Source of the DNA: an uncultured Acidimicrobiales bacterium
GTDB taxonomy: Bacteria; Actinomycetota; Acidimicrobiia; Acidimicrobiales; SHLQ01
DNA: 64,000 bases
Reading direction: 5' to 3'
NCBI GenBank assembly: GCA_938041035.1
Contig: CALHYX010000008.1
Coordinates: 46,698 to 110,697 of the forward strand
This document shows positions 16,532 to 24,880 of the stretch, in pieces. The position numbers and the translations under genes were made by a program. The notes beneath the pieces are model-generated. The model saw nothing but the letters and a program-made list of their open reading frames with translations, had not been told where the DNA came from and made no database searches. Within the stretch, counting starts at the first letter, position 1; each line of letters opens with the position of its first letter.

Positions 16532-17850
16532 GGGCCGAGCTCCTCCTTGACGACCCGGATGAAGTCATCCCCGCGTTCGCCGTAGTTCCCGTACCAGTCA
16601 AAGGAGGCACAACCGGGCGACAGCAACACCACGTCGCCGGGCTCGGCGGCCGCCGTGGCCGCCTGAACCGCCTCGGCCATCGACTCGGCGGTGACCACGT
16701 CGCGGATGCCGGCGAAGGCCGACTCGACTTCGGCGGCGGCATCGCCGATGGCGACCACCGATCGAATCCGTTCGCGGGGTTCGGCCAGAGGAGCCAAATC
16801 GATGCCCTTGTTCCTGCCTCCGGCGATCAGCACGACCGACTCGAAGCTGTTCACCGCGGCGACGACGGCATGGGGCACGGTCGCCTTGGAGTCGTTGATG
16901 TATCGGACGCCGCCGCACTCCCCGACATGCTGCACGCGATGGGCGAGCCCGCCGAAGGTTCGCAGCACGGCGGCGATGGCATCGAGATCGGCGCCGGCGG
17001 CCTGGGCCGTGGCGGTCGCCGCCAGGGCGTTGGCGATGTCGTGGGGCAGGGATCGGGCCAGGTCGACGATGGCGAAGTACGGGTCGCCAAACGCGTGCAG
17101 CTTGCCGTCGTGGGCCACGTACGCGGCCTCGTCGGGCCGGCGGGTGGTCGAAAACAGCAGGGCGGTGTCGGGAGCGTGGTCGGCGACCACGGGATCGTCG
17201 GCGTTGGCGATCGCGGTGGAATCCGGGCCGAGGTTGTTCCAGATCGACGCTTTCGCCGCCCGATAGGAGGCGAGATCAGCGTGCACGTCGAGGTGATCCG
17301 GACCCCAGTTCAACCAGGTCGCAACCCGGGGAGCGAAGGCTCGGGAATGACCCAGGCGAAACGAAGACGCCTCGACGACAAAGACGTCGAGGTCCGGGTC
17401 GTCGATCGCCTCGACGAGCGGCACCGCGGTGTTGCCGGCATCGATAGCGCGCCGGCCCGCCTGGTTGAGCATCTCGGTGACCATGGTGGTGACGGTCGTC
17501 TTGCCATCGGTTCCGGTGATCGCCGCGATGGGCCGATCGTCCCAGCGGGCGGCGAGATCGAATTCGCTCACCTGCACCACACCGGCGGCGGCTGCGGCGG
17601 CAAACACGGGGTGCCAGTCCGGGACTCCGGGACTCGGGACGAGGAAGCCCACCGAATCGACGATGGCGAGCATGGCCGATGCTTCCGGCGCTTCGTGCAG
17701 CGTGAAGCCGAGCTCGGCCGCCAGCGTGCGATGGGCGTCGGTGAGCCGGTCCTCGATGGCCACGACCGGTATGCCTCGCCGGTGCAGTGCCCGGGCGACG
17801 GCGGTGCCGGTTACGCCGAGACCGACGATCAGATGGGCGCGCTCGCTCAC
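16525..17850 (-). CDS. murD: UDP-N-acetylmuramoylalanine-D-glutamate ligase
   Basis: This Mur ligase adds D-Glu. The 441-residue protein has a Rossmann N-domain (LIVGLGVTGTAVARALH), the ATP loop AAITGTDGKTTVTTMV near residue 107, FVVEASSFRL, LNWGPDHLDVH (family NxxPDHLDRH with a changed residue before the final His), INDSKATVPHAVVAAV, LIAGGRNKGID and LLSPGCASFDWYGNYGERG. The last two are typical of MurD. It overlaps ftsW by 7 bp and mraY by 4 bp. Confidence 0.95.
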   Translation of the reverse strand: MSERAHLIVGLGVTGTAVARALHRRGIPVVAIEDRLTDAHRTLAAELGFTLHEAPEASAMLAIVDSVGFLVPSPGVPDWHPVFAAAAAAGVVQVSEFDLAARWDDRPIAAITGTDGKTTVTTMVTEMLNQAGRRAIDAGNTAVPLVEAIDDPDLDVFVVEASSFRLGHSRAFAPRVATWLNWGPDHLDVHADLASYRAAKASIWNNLGPDSTAIANADDPVVADHAPDTALLFSTTRRPDEAAYVAHDGKLHAFGDPYFAIVDLARSLPHDIANALAATATAQAAGADLDAIAAVLRTFGGLAHRVQHVGECGGVRYINDSKATVPHAVVAAVNSFESVVLIAGGRNKGIDLAPLAEPRERIRSVVAIGDAAAEVESAFAGIRDVVTAESMAEAVQAATAAAEPGDVVLLSPGCASFDWYGNYGERGDDFIRVVKEELGPC

Positions 17851-18905
17851 AGTTCACCGCCCGAACTGATCCAGTCCGCATAGAAGAGGCCGAGGCCCAC
17901 CGCTACACAGAATCCGTGCAGCATCCAAAACCGAATGATGACCCAGGTTTCGGGCCAACCGCCGAGTTCGAAGTGATGATGCACCGGGGCCATCCGAAAG
18001 AATCGCTTGCCGCGGAGCTGGAAGCGGGCAACCTGCATGATCACCGAGACCGTCTCGATCACGTACAGACCACCGATGATGGGCAGCAGCAGGTGGGTGT
18101 TGGTGGCGAGCGCCAGCGCGGCGAGGCCCACCCCGATCGCCAGGGAACCGGTGTCGCCCATGAAGATCTGCGCCGGGGCGGCGTTCCACCACAGGAAGCC
18201 GACGCACGCGCCGAGCATGGCGGCCGCCACGACCGCCAAATCCAGGGCGTGGTTGACCTCGTAGAACGGCTGACCATCGACCACCAGTTCGGTGTTGGCC
18301 GGGTTGAACTTCCAGAAGCCGATGAGCACGAACGCCGCGAACGAAAAGATCGCGCTTCCCGCGGCGAGGCCATCCAGACCGTCGGTGAGGTTTACCGCGT
18401 TCGAGCTGCCCACGATCAACAGCACGGCCCACACCATCCACAACCACTTGCCCAGATCGAGACCCAGGCCACCCCACCGGGTGAACGACAGCTCGGTGTG
18501 CACGTCGGTGAACTGCACCATGAGGAAGGCGAAACCGAACGCCACGGTGAGCAGACCGAGCATCTTGGCCCGCTTGCTGAGCCCGAGGTTGCGCTCGCGA
18601 ACGACCTTGATCCAGTCGTCCATCAGCCCGACCAGCCCGCCACCGATGATGGCGAGCATCACGAAGATGCCGGTGCGGGTGTAGATGCCGCGGTAGAGAT
18701 CGCTGACGACGTACCCGAACGTCGCCCCGCCGACGATGGCGACGCCCCCCATCGTGGGCGTTCCGGCCTTGGTGACGTGGCCTTCGGGGCCGTCCTCGCG
18801 GATGGGTTGACCGATCTTGTTGCGCACCAGTAGTTCGATGACGAACTTGGTGCCCACCAGCGACAAGATGCTCGACAGGGCGGCGGCGATGAGGAGGCGG
18901 ATCAC
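17847..18905 (-). CDS. mraY: Phospho-MurNAc-pentapeptide transferase
   Basis: This integral membrane enzyme transfers phospho-MurNAc-pentapeptide to undecaprenyl phosphate to make lipid I. The 352-residue protein has about ten spans and the motifs GTPTMGGVAIV, LMDDWIKV, NAVNLTDGLDGLAAG, FMGDTGSLAIG and the HHH motif PVHHHFELGGWPETWVIIRF. The GTG at 18905 is chosen for its GTGA overlap with the murE stop. It directly follows murE; the usual murF between them is missing. Confidence 0.95.
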   Translation of the reverse strand: MIRLLIAAALSSILSLVGTKFVIELLVRNKIGQPIREDGPEGHVTKAGTPTMGGVAIVGGATFGYVVSDLYRGIYTRTGIFVMLAIIGGGLVGLMDDWIKVVRERNLGLSKRAKMLGLLTVAFGFAFLMVQFTDVHTELSFTRWGGLGLDLGKWLWMVWAVLLIVGSSNAVNLTDGLDGLAAGSAIFSFAAFVLIGFWKFNPANTELVVDGQPFYEVNHALDLAVVAAAMLGACVGFLWWNAAPAQIFMGDTGSLAIGVGLAALALATNTHLLLPIIGGLYVIETVSVIMQVARFQLRGKRFFRMAPVHHHFELGGWPETWVIIRFWMLHGFCVAVGLGLFYADWISSGGEL

Positions 18906-20338
18906 CGGCGGGCCTCCCACACTTCGCGGGCGACCAGGCGATCGTCGAAGTCGATGACGTCGTCACCGATCGTCTGCGTGGTCTCGTGGCCCTTGCCGGC
19001 GATCACGACAACGTCGCCGGCGCGCGCGGCGGTTAACGCGGTGTCGATAGCCGACCGTCGGTCAGCGTCGACCCGGGGGGAGGACGACATTCCAGAGAGC
19101 ACTCCCTGAATGATGGCATCTGGATCCTCCGAGCGGGGGTTATCCGACGTGACGACGACCTCGTCGGCCAACCGCTCGGCGACCTCACCCATCATCGGAC
19201 GTTTGTCGCGGTCGCGGTCACCACCGCAGCCGAAGACCACGATGACCCGGCCGGGCTCGGCCGTTGCGACCTCGGCCAGGGTCTCCCGAACCGACGAGAG
19301 CAGGTTTTCGAGGCCGTCCGGCGTATGGGCGTAGTCCACGATCACCGCAAAGTCGGCGTCGAGCGGCACCGGTTCGAACCGACCGGCGATGGGGGCGGCC
19401 GAGGTGAGGCCCGCCGCGATGTCGGCCGCCTCGATGTCGAGCAGCAGAGCACACTCGGCGGCCACCAGGGCGTTGGCCACGTTGAACCGACCGCCGATGG
19501 GCAGCCGCACGTCGAGTCCGCGCCAGGAAAAGGCGGCGTGGGCGACACCGAGGTCGAGCGCTTCCACCGCGCCCGGATCAACCTCGGTCACCGGCGCGGT
19601 CGCTCGTCGTTGCATCGCTCTCCCGTAGGCGTTGTCGGTCACGATCACCGCCTGGTCGATGAACCCGTCGGTAAACAGACGGGCTTTGGCGTCGAAGTAG
19701 ACGTCCATCGAGCCGTGATAGTTCAGGTGATCGGGCGACAGATTCGTAAACGCCCCGACCGCGAAGCTGGTTGCGTCGACCCGGTGCTGGTCCAGGGCAT
19801 GAGACGACACCTCGACGGCGACGACGTCTCCCCCGTCGGCGGCGATCTCGGCCAGTCGGGTCTGCAGATCGGGGGCTTCGGGGGTCGTGCGCACGCCGGT
19901 GAGCGTCCCGACGGTGTCCACCCGGACGCCGACATGTGCACCGATCGATGCCAACAGGTTGACCACGGTGGTCTTGCCGTTGGTGCCCGTGACACCGACC
20001 AGGCGGAGTTGCCGGCTCGGATGCCCGGCGACGGCCGCGGCGACCGGGCCGAGGGCGCGCCGCACCCCGTCCGTGCGCAGCACCGGAACCGAGCCGGTGA
20101 CGGTTTCGGGGAGATCACCATCGGCTTCGGCCAGGATGGCGACCGCTCCGGCGGCGACCGCCTGTTCGGCGAAGCGGTGGCCATCGGCGGTCTCACCCCG
20201 GACGCATGCGAACAGCGAGCCGTCGGCAACCGTGCGGGAATCGAGGGTGACGTGGGCGATCTCCACGCCCGGCAAGGGTCCGGAGACGGCGACCGTGACC
20301 GAGCTACCAACGTCGGCGAGGAGGTCGCTCAGCTCCAC
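18902..20338 (-). CDS. murE: UDP-MurNAc-tripeptide synthetase (meso-DAP type)
   Basis: This ligase adds the third stem-peptide residue. In 478 residues it has TLDSRTVADGSLFACVRG, the ATP loop GVTGTNGKTTVVNLLASI, VEVSSHALDQHRV, LSPDHLNYHGSMDVYFDAKA, VDYAHTPDGLENLL and CGGDRDRDKRPMMGEVA. The specificity motif SDNPRSEDP contains DNPR, which in MurE selects meso-diaminopimelate. So the cell wall is predicted to be A1-gamma type. The start lies 2 bp after the ftsI stop. Confidence 0.96.
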   Translation of the reverse strand: MELSDLLADVGSSVTVAVSGPLPGVEIAHVTLDSRTVADGSLFACVRGETADGHRFAEQAVAAGAVAILAEADGDLPETVTGSVPVLRTDGVRRALGPVAAAVAGHPSRQLRLVGVTGTNGKTTVVNLLASIGAHVGVRVDTVGTLTGVRTTPEAPDLQTRLAEIAADGGDVVAVEVSSHALDQHRVDATSFAVGAFTNLSPDHLNYHGSMDVYFDAKARLFTDGFIDQAVIVTDNAYGRAMQRRATAPVTEVDPGAVEALDLGVAHAAFSWRGLDVRLPIGGRFNVANALVAAECALLLDIEAADIAAGLTSAAPIAGRFEPVPLDADFAVIVDYAHTPDGLENLLSSVRETLAEVATAEPGRVIVVFGCGGDRDRDKRPMMGEVAERLADEVVVTSDNPRSEDPDAIIQGVLSGMSSSPRVDADRRSAIDTALTAARAGDVVVIAGKGHETTQTIGDDVIDFDDRLVAREVWEARR

Positions 20339-20340
20339 GC

Positions 20341-22245
20341 TCAGCCGTCCGCTGCGGCCGGGTCGGCGTCCGGCGCCGACTCATCCTGGTGTTCTTCCTG
20401 CCGTTCTTCCTGGCGGGCGATGTACGCGGCCTCGGCGGCGGCTTTCGCGGCCCGTTCGGCTTCGATTTCGTCCAGGCTCTTGGACCGCACGTCGGCCTGC
20501 TCGCTTTCGGCGGTCCTCGACGTCGGCGGAATGCTGAGCACGCTCAGCGCATACCGGGAAAGCGAACCAAAGAGTGGCGCGGCGGCCCGTCCGCCGGTCT
20601 CCTGGTTGCCGACCGGATCGTCGATCACCACGAGGATGGTCACCTGAGGGTCATCGGCGGGGAGGAACCCGGCGAAGCTCGCCACGTATCGCCGGCCGTC
20701 AGCCCACTCGTAGCCACCGTCGACCGGGTTCGGCTTCCACGCCGTGCCGGTCTTGCCCGCCGTCGTGTATCCCGGGATCCCGGCCCGGGTGCCGGTGCCG
20801 CCCTCGACCACCGCGGTCAGCATGCGGGTGAGGTCAGCGGCCGTCCCCTCGGAGATGACGCGGGCCGGATCTTCGACCGGGGCCGGGTTGAAGGTGCCGT
20901 CGGCGCCCGTCGCGCCGAGGACGAGTTGGGCGGGGACCCGGATCCCGCCGTTGGCGATCGTGGCGTACGCCTGGAGCATCTGGAGCGGCGTCGTCGACAC
21001 GCCCTGACCAATGGCGATGGTCGGCAGCGAGGTACCGGACCAGTCGTCGGTGTCGTGCAGCACACCGCCCGCTTCGTTGGGGAAGCCCAGGATCGGACCC
21101 TGCCCGATGCCGAAGTCCGACAAGGTGTCGTACAGCGTGTCGGCTCCCACCCGGTTCGCCCACGAGATGGTGCCGATGTTGGACGACTCCCGCAGGATGT
21201 CGACCGGGGACCAGTATTCGAGCGCGTGCGGGTGATCGTCGGTGAACTCCTTGTCCCAGATGACCATCGAGTCGGCGACGTTGATGAACTCATCGGTCGT
21301 TCCGGCACCGGCCTCGAAGACGGACGCGAACGTGAACGGTTTGGCGATCGAGCCCGGTTCGTAATTCCAGGTCAACGACAGGTTTTCACTGGACGGCCGG
21401 ACCACACCGTCGGCGTCGCGGCTGACGTTCGCCATGGCCAGGATCTCGCCCGTGGCGTTGTTCATGATCAAGACGATGCCGTTTTGGCCCCCGGTCGCCG
21501 TGACCTGATCGATCAGCTGGCGTTCCGTCTCGAACTGCAGGTTCTGGTCGATGGTGAGCACGATCGACGACCCGGGGATCGCCTCGGTGCGATCGAACTC
21601 CCCGGTCGGTATAACGGCGCCCGAGTGGGCCCGTTCGAACACCAGCTCACCCGGTGTGCCGGTGAGGATGCTGTCGTACTGCAGTTCCACGCCGCTGATG
21701 CCGAGGCTGTCGAGATCCGAGCGGCCCAGGATGCTGCGAGCAAACTCGTCGCCGCCGGGGCTGAAGCGGGACGGCTCCTCGTAGCTGAAGACGCCGGCGA
21801 GACCGAGATCCAACACGGCGGCGGCGACCGAGTCGTCCACCTGGCGGCCGAGATAGGAGAACCGGCTGTCGCGCGACAGCAGGTATTCGAGTCGCTCGAC
21901 CTCCACGCCGAGGACCGGGCTCAGTGCCTGCGCCGTCGCCCGAGGGTCGACCACCGCGCTGGGGTCGGCCCAGATGGTCGGCCTCGGTATCGAGGTGGCG
22001 AGCACCACGCCGTGGCGGTCGAGGATCGCGCCGCGTTCGGCCGGCAGGGTCAACGACCGCAGCCGCTGGGACTCGCCCCATTCGAGGTAGCGGTCCGGCT
22101 CCATCACCTGGATGCGCACGAGCCGAAAGGACAGGCCGGAGGCGGCGAGGAGCAGGACGAGGCCGATGACGAACAGACGGCGCTGGGGGCTCGCGGGCGC
22201 ACTGGCGTGGCCGAGACCGATCCGGGGGATGTCGACGGTGGTCAC
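20341..22245 (-). CDS. ftsI: Septal penicillin-binding protein (FtsI/PBP3-type transpeptidase)
   Basis: This 634-residue class B PBP has a cytoplasmic N-terminus, one membrane span (about residues 24-44) and a pedestal domain including AERGAILDRHGVVLATSI. The transpeptidase domain has the active-site serine in NYEPGSIAKPFTFASVFEAG (SxxK = SIAK), SSN in RESSNIGTISW and KTG in TTAGKTGTAW. The last 60 residues are an Ala/Glu-rich charged tail with no PASTA domain. It partners FtsW in septal wall synthesis. The GTG start overlaps the ftsL stop. Confidence 0.95.
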   Translation of the reverse strand: MTTVDIPRIGLGHASAPASPQRRLFVIGLVLLLAASGLSFRLVRIQVMEPDRYLEWGESQRLRSLTLPAERGAILDRHGVVLATSIPRPTIWADPSAVVDPRATAQALSPVLGVEVERLEYLLSRDSRFSYLGRQVDDSVAAAVLDLGLAGVFSYEEPSRFSPGGDEFARSILGRSDLDSLGISGVELQYDSILTGTPGELVFERAHSGAVIPTGEFDRTEAIPGSSIVLTIDQNLQFETERQLIDQVTATGGQNGIVLIMNNATGEILAMANVSRDADGVVRPSSENLSLTWNYEPGSIAKPFTFASVFEAGAGTTDEFINVADSMVIWDKEFTDDHPHALEYWSPVDILRESSNIGTISWANRVGADTLYDTLSDFGIGQGPILGFPNEAGGVLHDTDDWSGTSLPTIAIGQGVSTTPLQMLQAYATIANGGIRVPAQLVLGATGADGTFNPAPVEDPARVISEGTAADLTRMLTAVVEGGTGTRAGIPGYTTAGKTGTAWKPNPVDGGYEWADGRRYVASFAGFLPADDPQVTILVVIDDPVGNQETGGRAAAPLFGSLSRYALSVLSIPPTSRTAESEQADVRSKSLDEIEAERAAKAAAEAAYIARQEERQEEHQDESAPDADPAAADG

Positions 22246-22661
22246 CGGTCGTCACCGCCAGCCTCGACGAAGGGGTCGTCCCCCGGACCGTCGATCGGGT
22301 TCTCGGGGTCGCCGGGCACCACCGGAGCGAGGTAGCGCCGCTCGATGGGTGGCACCATGCCAAGGCGGCTTCGGGCCTCCTGGAGAATGTGGCCAGGCGA
22401 TTCGAGGGCGGCTACCTCGAGCGCCAGTTCGGCTCGTCGGGCCTCCTCGAGTCGAATCTCGCGTTCGAGCTGATCGGCCTCAACCTTGGCCTCGACCAAC
22501 ACGGTCTGCACCGCCACCGTGGCGAGCAGCGTCCCCATGATGAGCATGACCGCCAGCACCGACAGCGGCCCGTAGGCAGCCCGCTCGGGGGTCGCGGGGG
22601 CGAGGTGGCGCCGTTTACGTTGCCGCTGGCGACCCTTTTCGGCCCGTGCGGTCGCGGTCAT
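22242..22661 (-). CDS. ftsL: FtsL-like cell division protein
   Basis: This small bitopic protein of 139 residues has a basic N-terminus (about 35 residues), one membrane span near residues 35-55 (VLAVMLIMGTLLATVAVQTV) and a short leucine-zipper-like coiled coil (KVEADQLEREIRLEEARRAE). A conserved FtsL/FtsB-like end follows (ALESPGHILQEARSRLGMVP). The C-terminal 30 residues are Pro/Asp-rich. The position between rsmH and ftsI is the standard ftsL locus; sequence conservation is low in this family, so position carries much of the call. Confidence 0.85.
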   Translation of the reverse strand: MTATARAEKGRQRQRKRRHLAPATPERAAYGPLSVLAVMLIMGTLLATVAVQTVLVEAKVEADQLEREIRLEEARRAELALEVAALESPGHILQEARSRLGMVPPIERRYLAPVVPGDPENPIDGPGDDPFVEAGGDDR

Positions 22662-23578
22662 GAGGCCACCTTCTCGATCGCGCGCAGTCGGGCACTGCCC
22701 GAACGCGGATTGCGCTCCTGCTCCTCGGCGCTCGGCTGGCGGGAGCCGCCGAAGACGAGCTTGGCGACGCCGGTCGGCGCTACGGGAAGTCGGGGGTCGG
22801 CGTCGAGAGCGGCGGCCGAACGGAACCGACGCTTGACGAGGCGATCTTCGCCGGAGTGGTAGCTCAACACCGCGCCGCGCCCAGCGGGGATGAGCAGGTC
22901 GATCGCCTGGTCGAGGGCCCGGGGCAGCACGTCGAGTTCCTCGTTGACCTCGATGCGCAAGGCCTGAAAGATCTGTTTGGCCGGGTCGCCACGGCGCCGG
23001 TCACGCGCCGGCGTGGCCTCGCGCACCACCTCGGCCAGCTCCGCCGTGGTCTCGATCGGGCGGGCGGCGACGATGGCCTTGGCAACCCGGTAGTGCGGCC
23101 GAACATCGCCGAACTCCCGGAGTACGCGGGCGAGGTCGTCGACGGCGTACTGGTTCACCACGTCGGCCGCGCTGCGGCTGGCGTCGGCGTCCATGCGCAT
23201 GTCGAGCGGCCCGTCGAACCGGTAACTGAACCCCCGCTCCGCTCGGTCGATCTGGGGCGAGCTGACGCCGAGGTCGAACAGAAAGCCGGCCAGGCCATCA
23301 CCGCCGAGCGTGCGAACTTCGTCGGCCAGTCGGTCGAAGCGGGCGTGGCGGAGATCGACCCGGTCGGCGAAGTCGGCAAGCCGTTCGGTGGCGGCCTCCA
23401 GGGCCGAACGGTCACGGTCAAGCCCCAGCACCCGCACGTCGTCGCGCGCGGAGAGCAGCGCGTGGGAGTGTCCCCCACCGCCCACGGTCGCGTCGAGCAC
23501 GACCCCGGCCGGAACCGCGGCCAGGACGTCGACGACCTCATCGACCATCACGGGGTCGTGCAGAAATGCCGCGGTCAC
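22658..23578 (-). CDS. rsmH: 16S rRNA (cytosine1402-N4)-methyltransferase
   Basis: This 306-residue SAM-dependent enzyme starts VTAAFLHDPVMVDEVVDVL. SAM-binding motif VLDATVGGGGHSHALL is near residue 30, followed by VLGLDRDRSALEAA, LFDLGVSSPQIDRAERGFSY, GPLDMRMD, TTAELAEVVREATP and AVLSYHSGEDRLVKRRFR. The GTG at 23578 forms a GTGA overlap with the preceding small gene; longer upstream reading is out of family. Confidence 0.96.
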   Translation of the reverse strand: MTAAFLHDPVMVDEVVDVLAAVPAGVVLDATVGGGGHSHALLSARDDVRVLGLDRDRSALEAATERLADFADRVDLRHARFDRLADEVRTLGGDGLAGFLFDLGVSSPQIDRAERGFSYRFDGPLDMRMDADASRSAADVVNQYAVDDLARVLREFGDVRPHYRVAKAIVAARPIETTAELAEVVREATPARDRRRGDPAKQIFQALRIEVNEELDVLPRALDQAIDLLIPAGRGAVLSYHSGEDRLVKRRFRSAAALDADPRLPVAPTGVAKLVFGGSRQPSAEEQERNPRSGSARLRAIEKVAS

Positions 23579-23868
23579 CGGTTGCGCTTCCGCGCTGGTC
23601 GGCGGTTCCCCCACCGGGGGGCATCGGCGATCACGATCGGTTCGTCCGGAGCGATCGCGGCGCCGTACGCCGAGTCCACCTCGGCTCCCAGGCGGCCGGA
23701 GGCGAGATCCTCGCGCCGCTGGCCCCAGCGGCGCCGGTCGCTCAGATCGATGGTTTCGGCATCGAGGTCGAGGTCGAGGCGGGACGATCCCCAACGCTCG
23801 GGGGGCGTTGACTCGGTGCCGGGGCGACCGGACCGGGCATCGGGGGCGTGCGCGTCCTGCGGTTCCAT
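23575..23868 (-). CDS. Uncharacterised 97-residue protein with three RWG motifs
   Basis: I do not recognise this protein. It starts MEPQDAHAPDARSG and contains three spaced motifs: ERWGSSRLDLDL, RRWGQRREDL and PRWGNRRPARKRNR. Each has RWG followed by a small or polar residue and a basic residue. The central part is acidic and the end is strongly basic; no membrane span or signal peptide is present. It sits between mraZ and rsmH and overlaps the rsmH start as GTGA, so it is translated with the dcw operon. Its place suggests a role linked to rsmH, ribosome maturation or division, but no function is supported. Confidence 0.7.
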   Translation of the reverse strand: MEPQDAHAPDARSGRPGTESTPPERWGSSRLDLDLDAETIDLSDRRRWGQRREDLASGRLGAEVDSAYGAAIAPDEPIVIADAPRWGNRRPARKRNR

Positions 23869-23917
23869 GATCGGGGCACCAGAGACGGATCCACGCGTGG
23901 GGATCCGGGCATCTCGG

Positions 23918-24032
23918 TCATTTGCAGTCCCCCGATCGGCGAGCGCACGTCGGGATTTCTCCCCCGATCGAGCTGGATGGCAAGCGGGCGGAGTAGGGGC
24001 TTCCATCTTGCCAACCGGGAGACTGCAAATGA
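23918..24032. repeat. 12-bp inverted repeat flanking about 90 bp between mraZ and the RWG gene
   Basis: TCATTTGCAGTC (23918-23929) is exactly complementary to GACTGCAAATGA (24021-24032), with three more pairs beyond one mismatch. Inside are a direct repeat of CCCCGATCG and a 7-bp inverted pair (TGGCAAG/CTTGCCA). The segment could fold as a structured leader or attenuator between mraZ and the rest of the dcw operon. Confidence 0.6.
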
Positions 24033-24152
24033 ACGAGCTTGTTGCGGTGGTGCGGGTTTCCTTTCTGTAGGTGTTGTGGTGTCTGTTGGGGGGTGGGACG
24101 GTGCGGGGGGTTGCTTCGGGGGGAGCGTTCTCGTGGTCTCGCTAGGCGGCGG

Positions 24153-24581
24153 TCATACCGCCAGGCCCTCCTCCAGGCCCAGAGCCGTCTGGCTGTTGAT
24201 CGCTGCTTCCTGCTTGGACCACTCGGTGGCGTTCCAGATCTCGACGTGGTCCGCCACGCCCGCCAGAACCACGTCGCGATCCAACGAGGCGAAGGCGCGC
24301 AGGCGCTCGGGAATCAGCACCCGGCCCTGCTTGTCGATGGTCACTTCCTCGGAGTTCGCCGTCGTTCCGAGCAGCACGGCCCGGCTCGTCTTGCCCTTGC
24401 GCACCTTGCGGGTGATGCGCCCGACCATGTCCTCGAATTCCTCCGGCGACCACAGGGCGATCGAGTTGCTGCCCTGAGGAGCCAGGTACGCAATCCCATC
24501 CAGATGCCCACGGATCTTCGCGGGCAACACGAGACGCCCCTTGGCGTCCAGCGTGTGCTCGAAGGTTCCCACGAAGGTCAT
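24153..24581 (-). CDS. mraZ: Transcriptional regulator MraZ
   Basis: This 142-residue dcw regulator contains two AbrB-like MraZ domains. The first is MTFVGTFEHTLDAKGRLVLP followed by AKIRGHLD; the second is EEVTIDKQGRVLIPERLRAF. The ATG at 24581 gives the normal family start; longer reading to 24689 is basic non-family sequence. It is the first gene of the dcw cluster. MraZ-type TGGGN repeats lie 160 to 225 bp upstream, consistent with autoregulation. Confidence 0.95.
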   Translation of the reverse strand: MTFVGTFEHTLDAKGRLVLPAKIRGHLDGIAYLAPQGSNSIALWSPEEFEDMVGRITRKVRKGKTSRAVLLGTTANSEEVTIDKQGRVLIPERLRAFASLDRDVVLAGVADHVEIWNATEWSKQEAAINSQTALGLEEGLAV

Positions 24582-24880
24582 CGGTTGGGAGCCTTTCGTT
24601 CGAGACGGACGGGACAGACGAGAGAGATGAGCCAGAGGAACGGGATGCGGTGGCGCTCTTGCGGTGAGCGGCGAGCGAGATGACCACACCGGGTTGGGCT
24701 TGGTTTGTTGAGGCCATCCTGCTTTGTTCCTCCACGAGGCGCCACATTAGACCACATCCCCCCACCTGGCAACACTTTCGTCCCACTTTGAGCCACTTTT
24801 GACCCATTTCGAACGAGTGTTCGATTGCTTTTCGGGCGCGCAAATCGCTCTGGCCCTAGAAAAGTCAACGCCGAAGCGGA
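24582..24880. other. mraZ upstream intergenic region
   Basis: About 300 bp with no convincing gene. It holds the MraZ box array (24742-24806), the long untranslated leader of mraZ, and AT-richer sequence toward 24830. The lipoate-ligase-like gene ends at 24881 on the same strand. Confidence 0.6.
24742..24806 (-). promoter_or_regulatory. Candidate MraZ box array and mraZ promoter region
   Basis: On the minus strand, seven pentamers TGGGT, TGGCT, TGGGA, TGTTG, TGGGG, TGGTC and TGGCG follow one another with 5- or 6-base spacers, so they repeat about every 10 bp. MraZ in E. coli binds TGGGN repeats with 5-base spacers. A -10-like TCTAAT overlaps the array with TTGCCA upstream of it, so bound MraZ could block the dcw promoter. 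This rests on pattern match only. Confidence 0.65.

Noticed and set aside
20389..22335. 648-codon plus-strand frame opposite ftsI
   Set aside because: The minus strand encodes a complete transpeptidase with all three active-site motifs; the plus frame is Arg/Gly/Asp-rich without recognisable domains.
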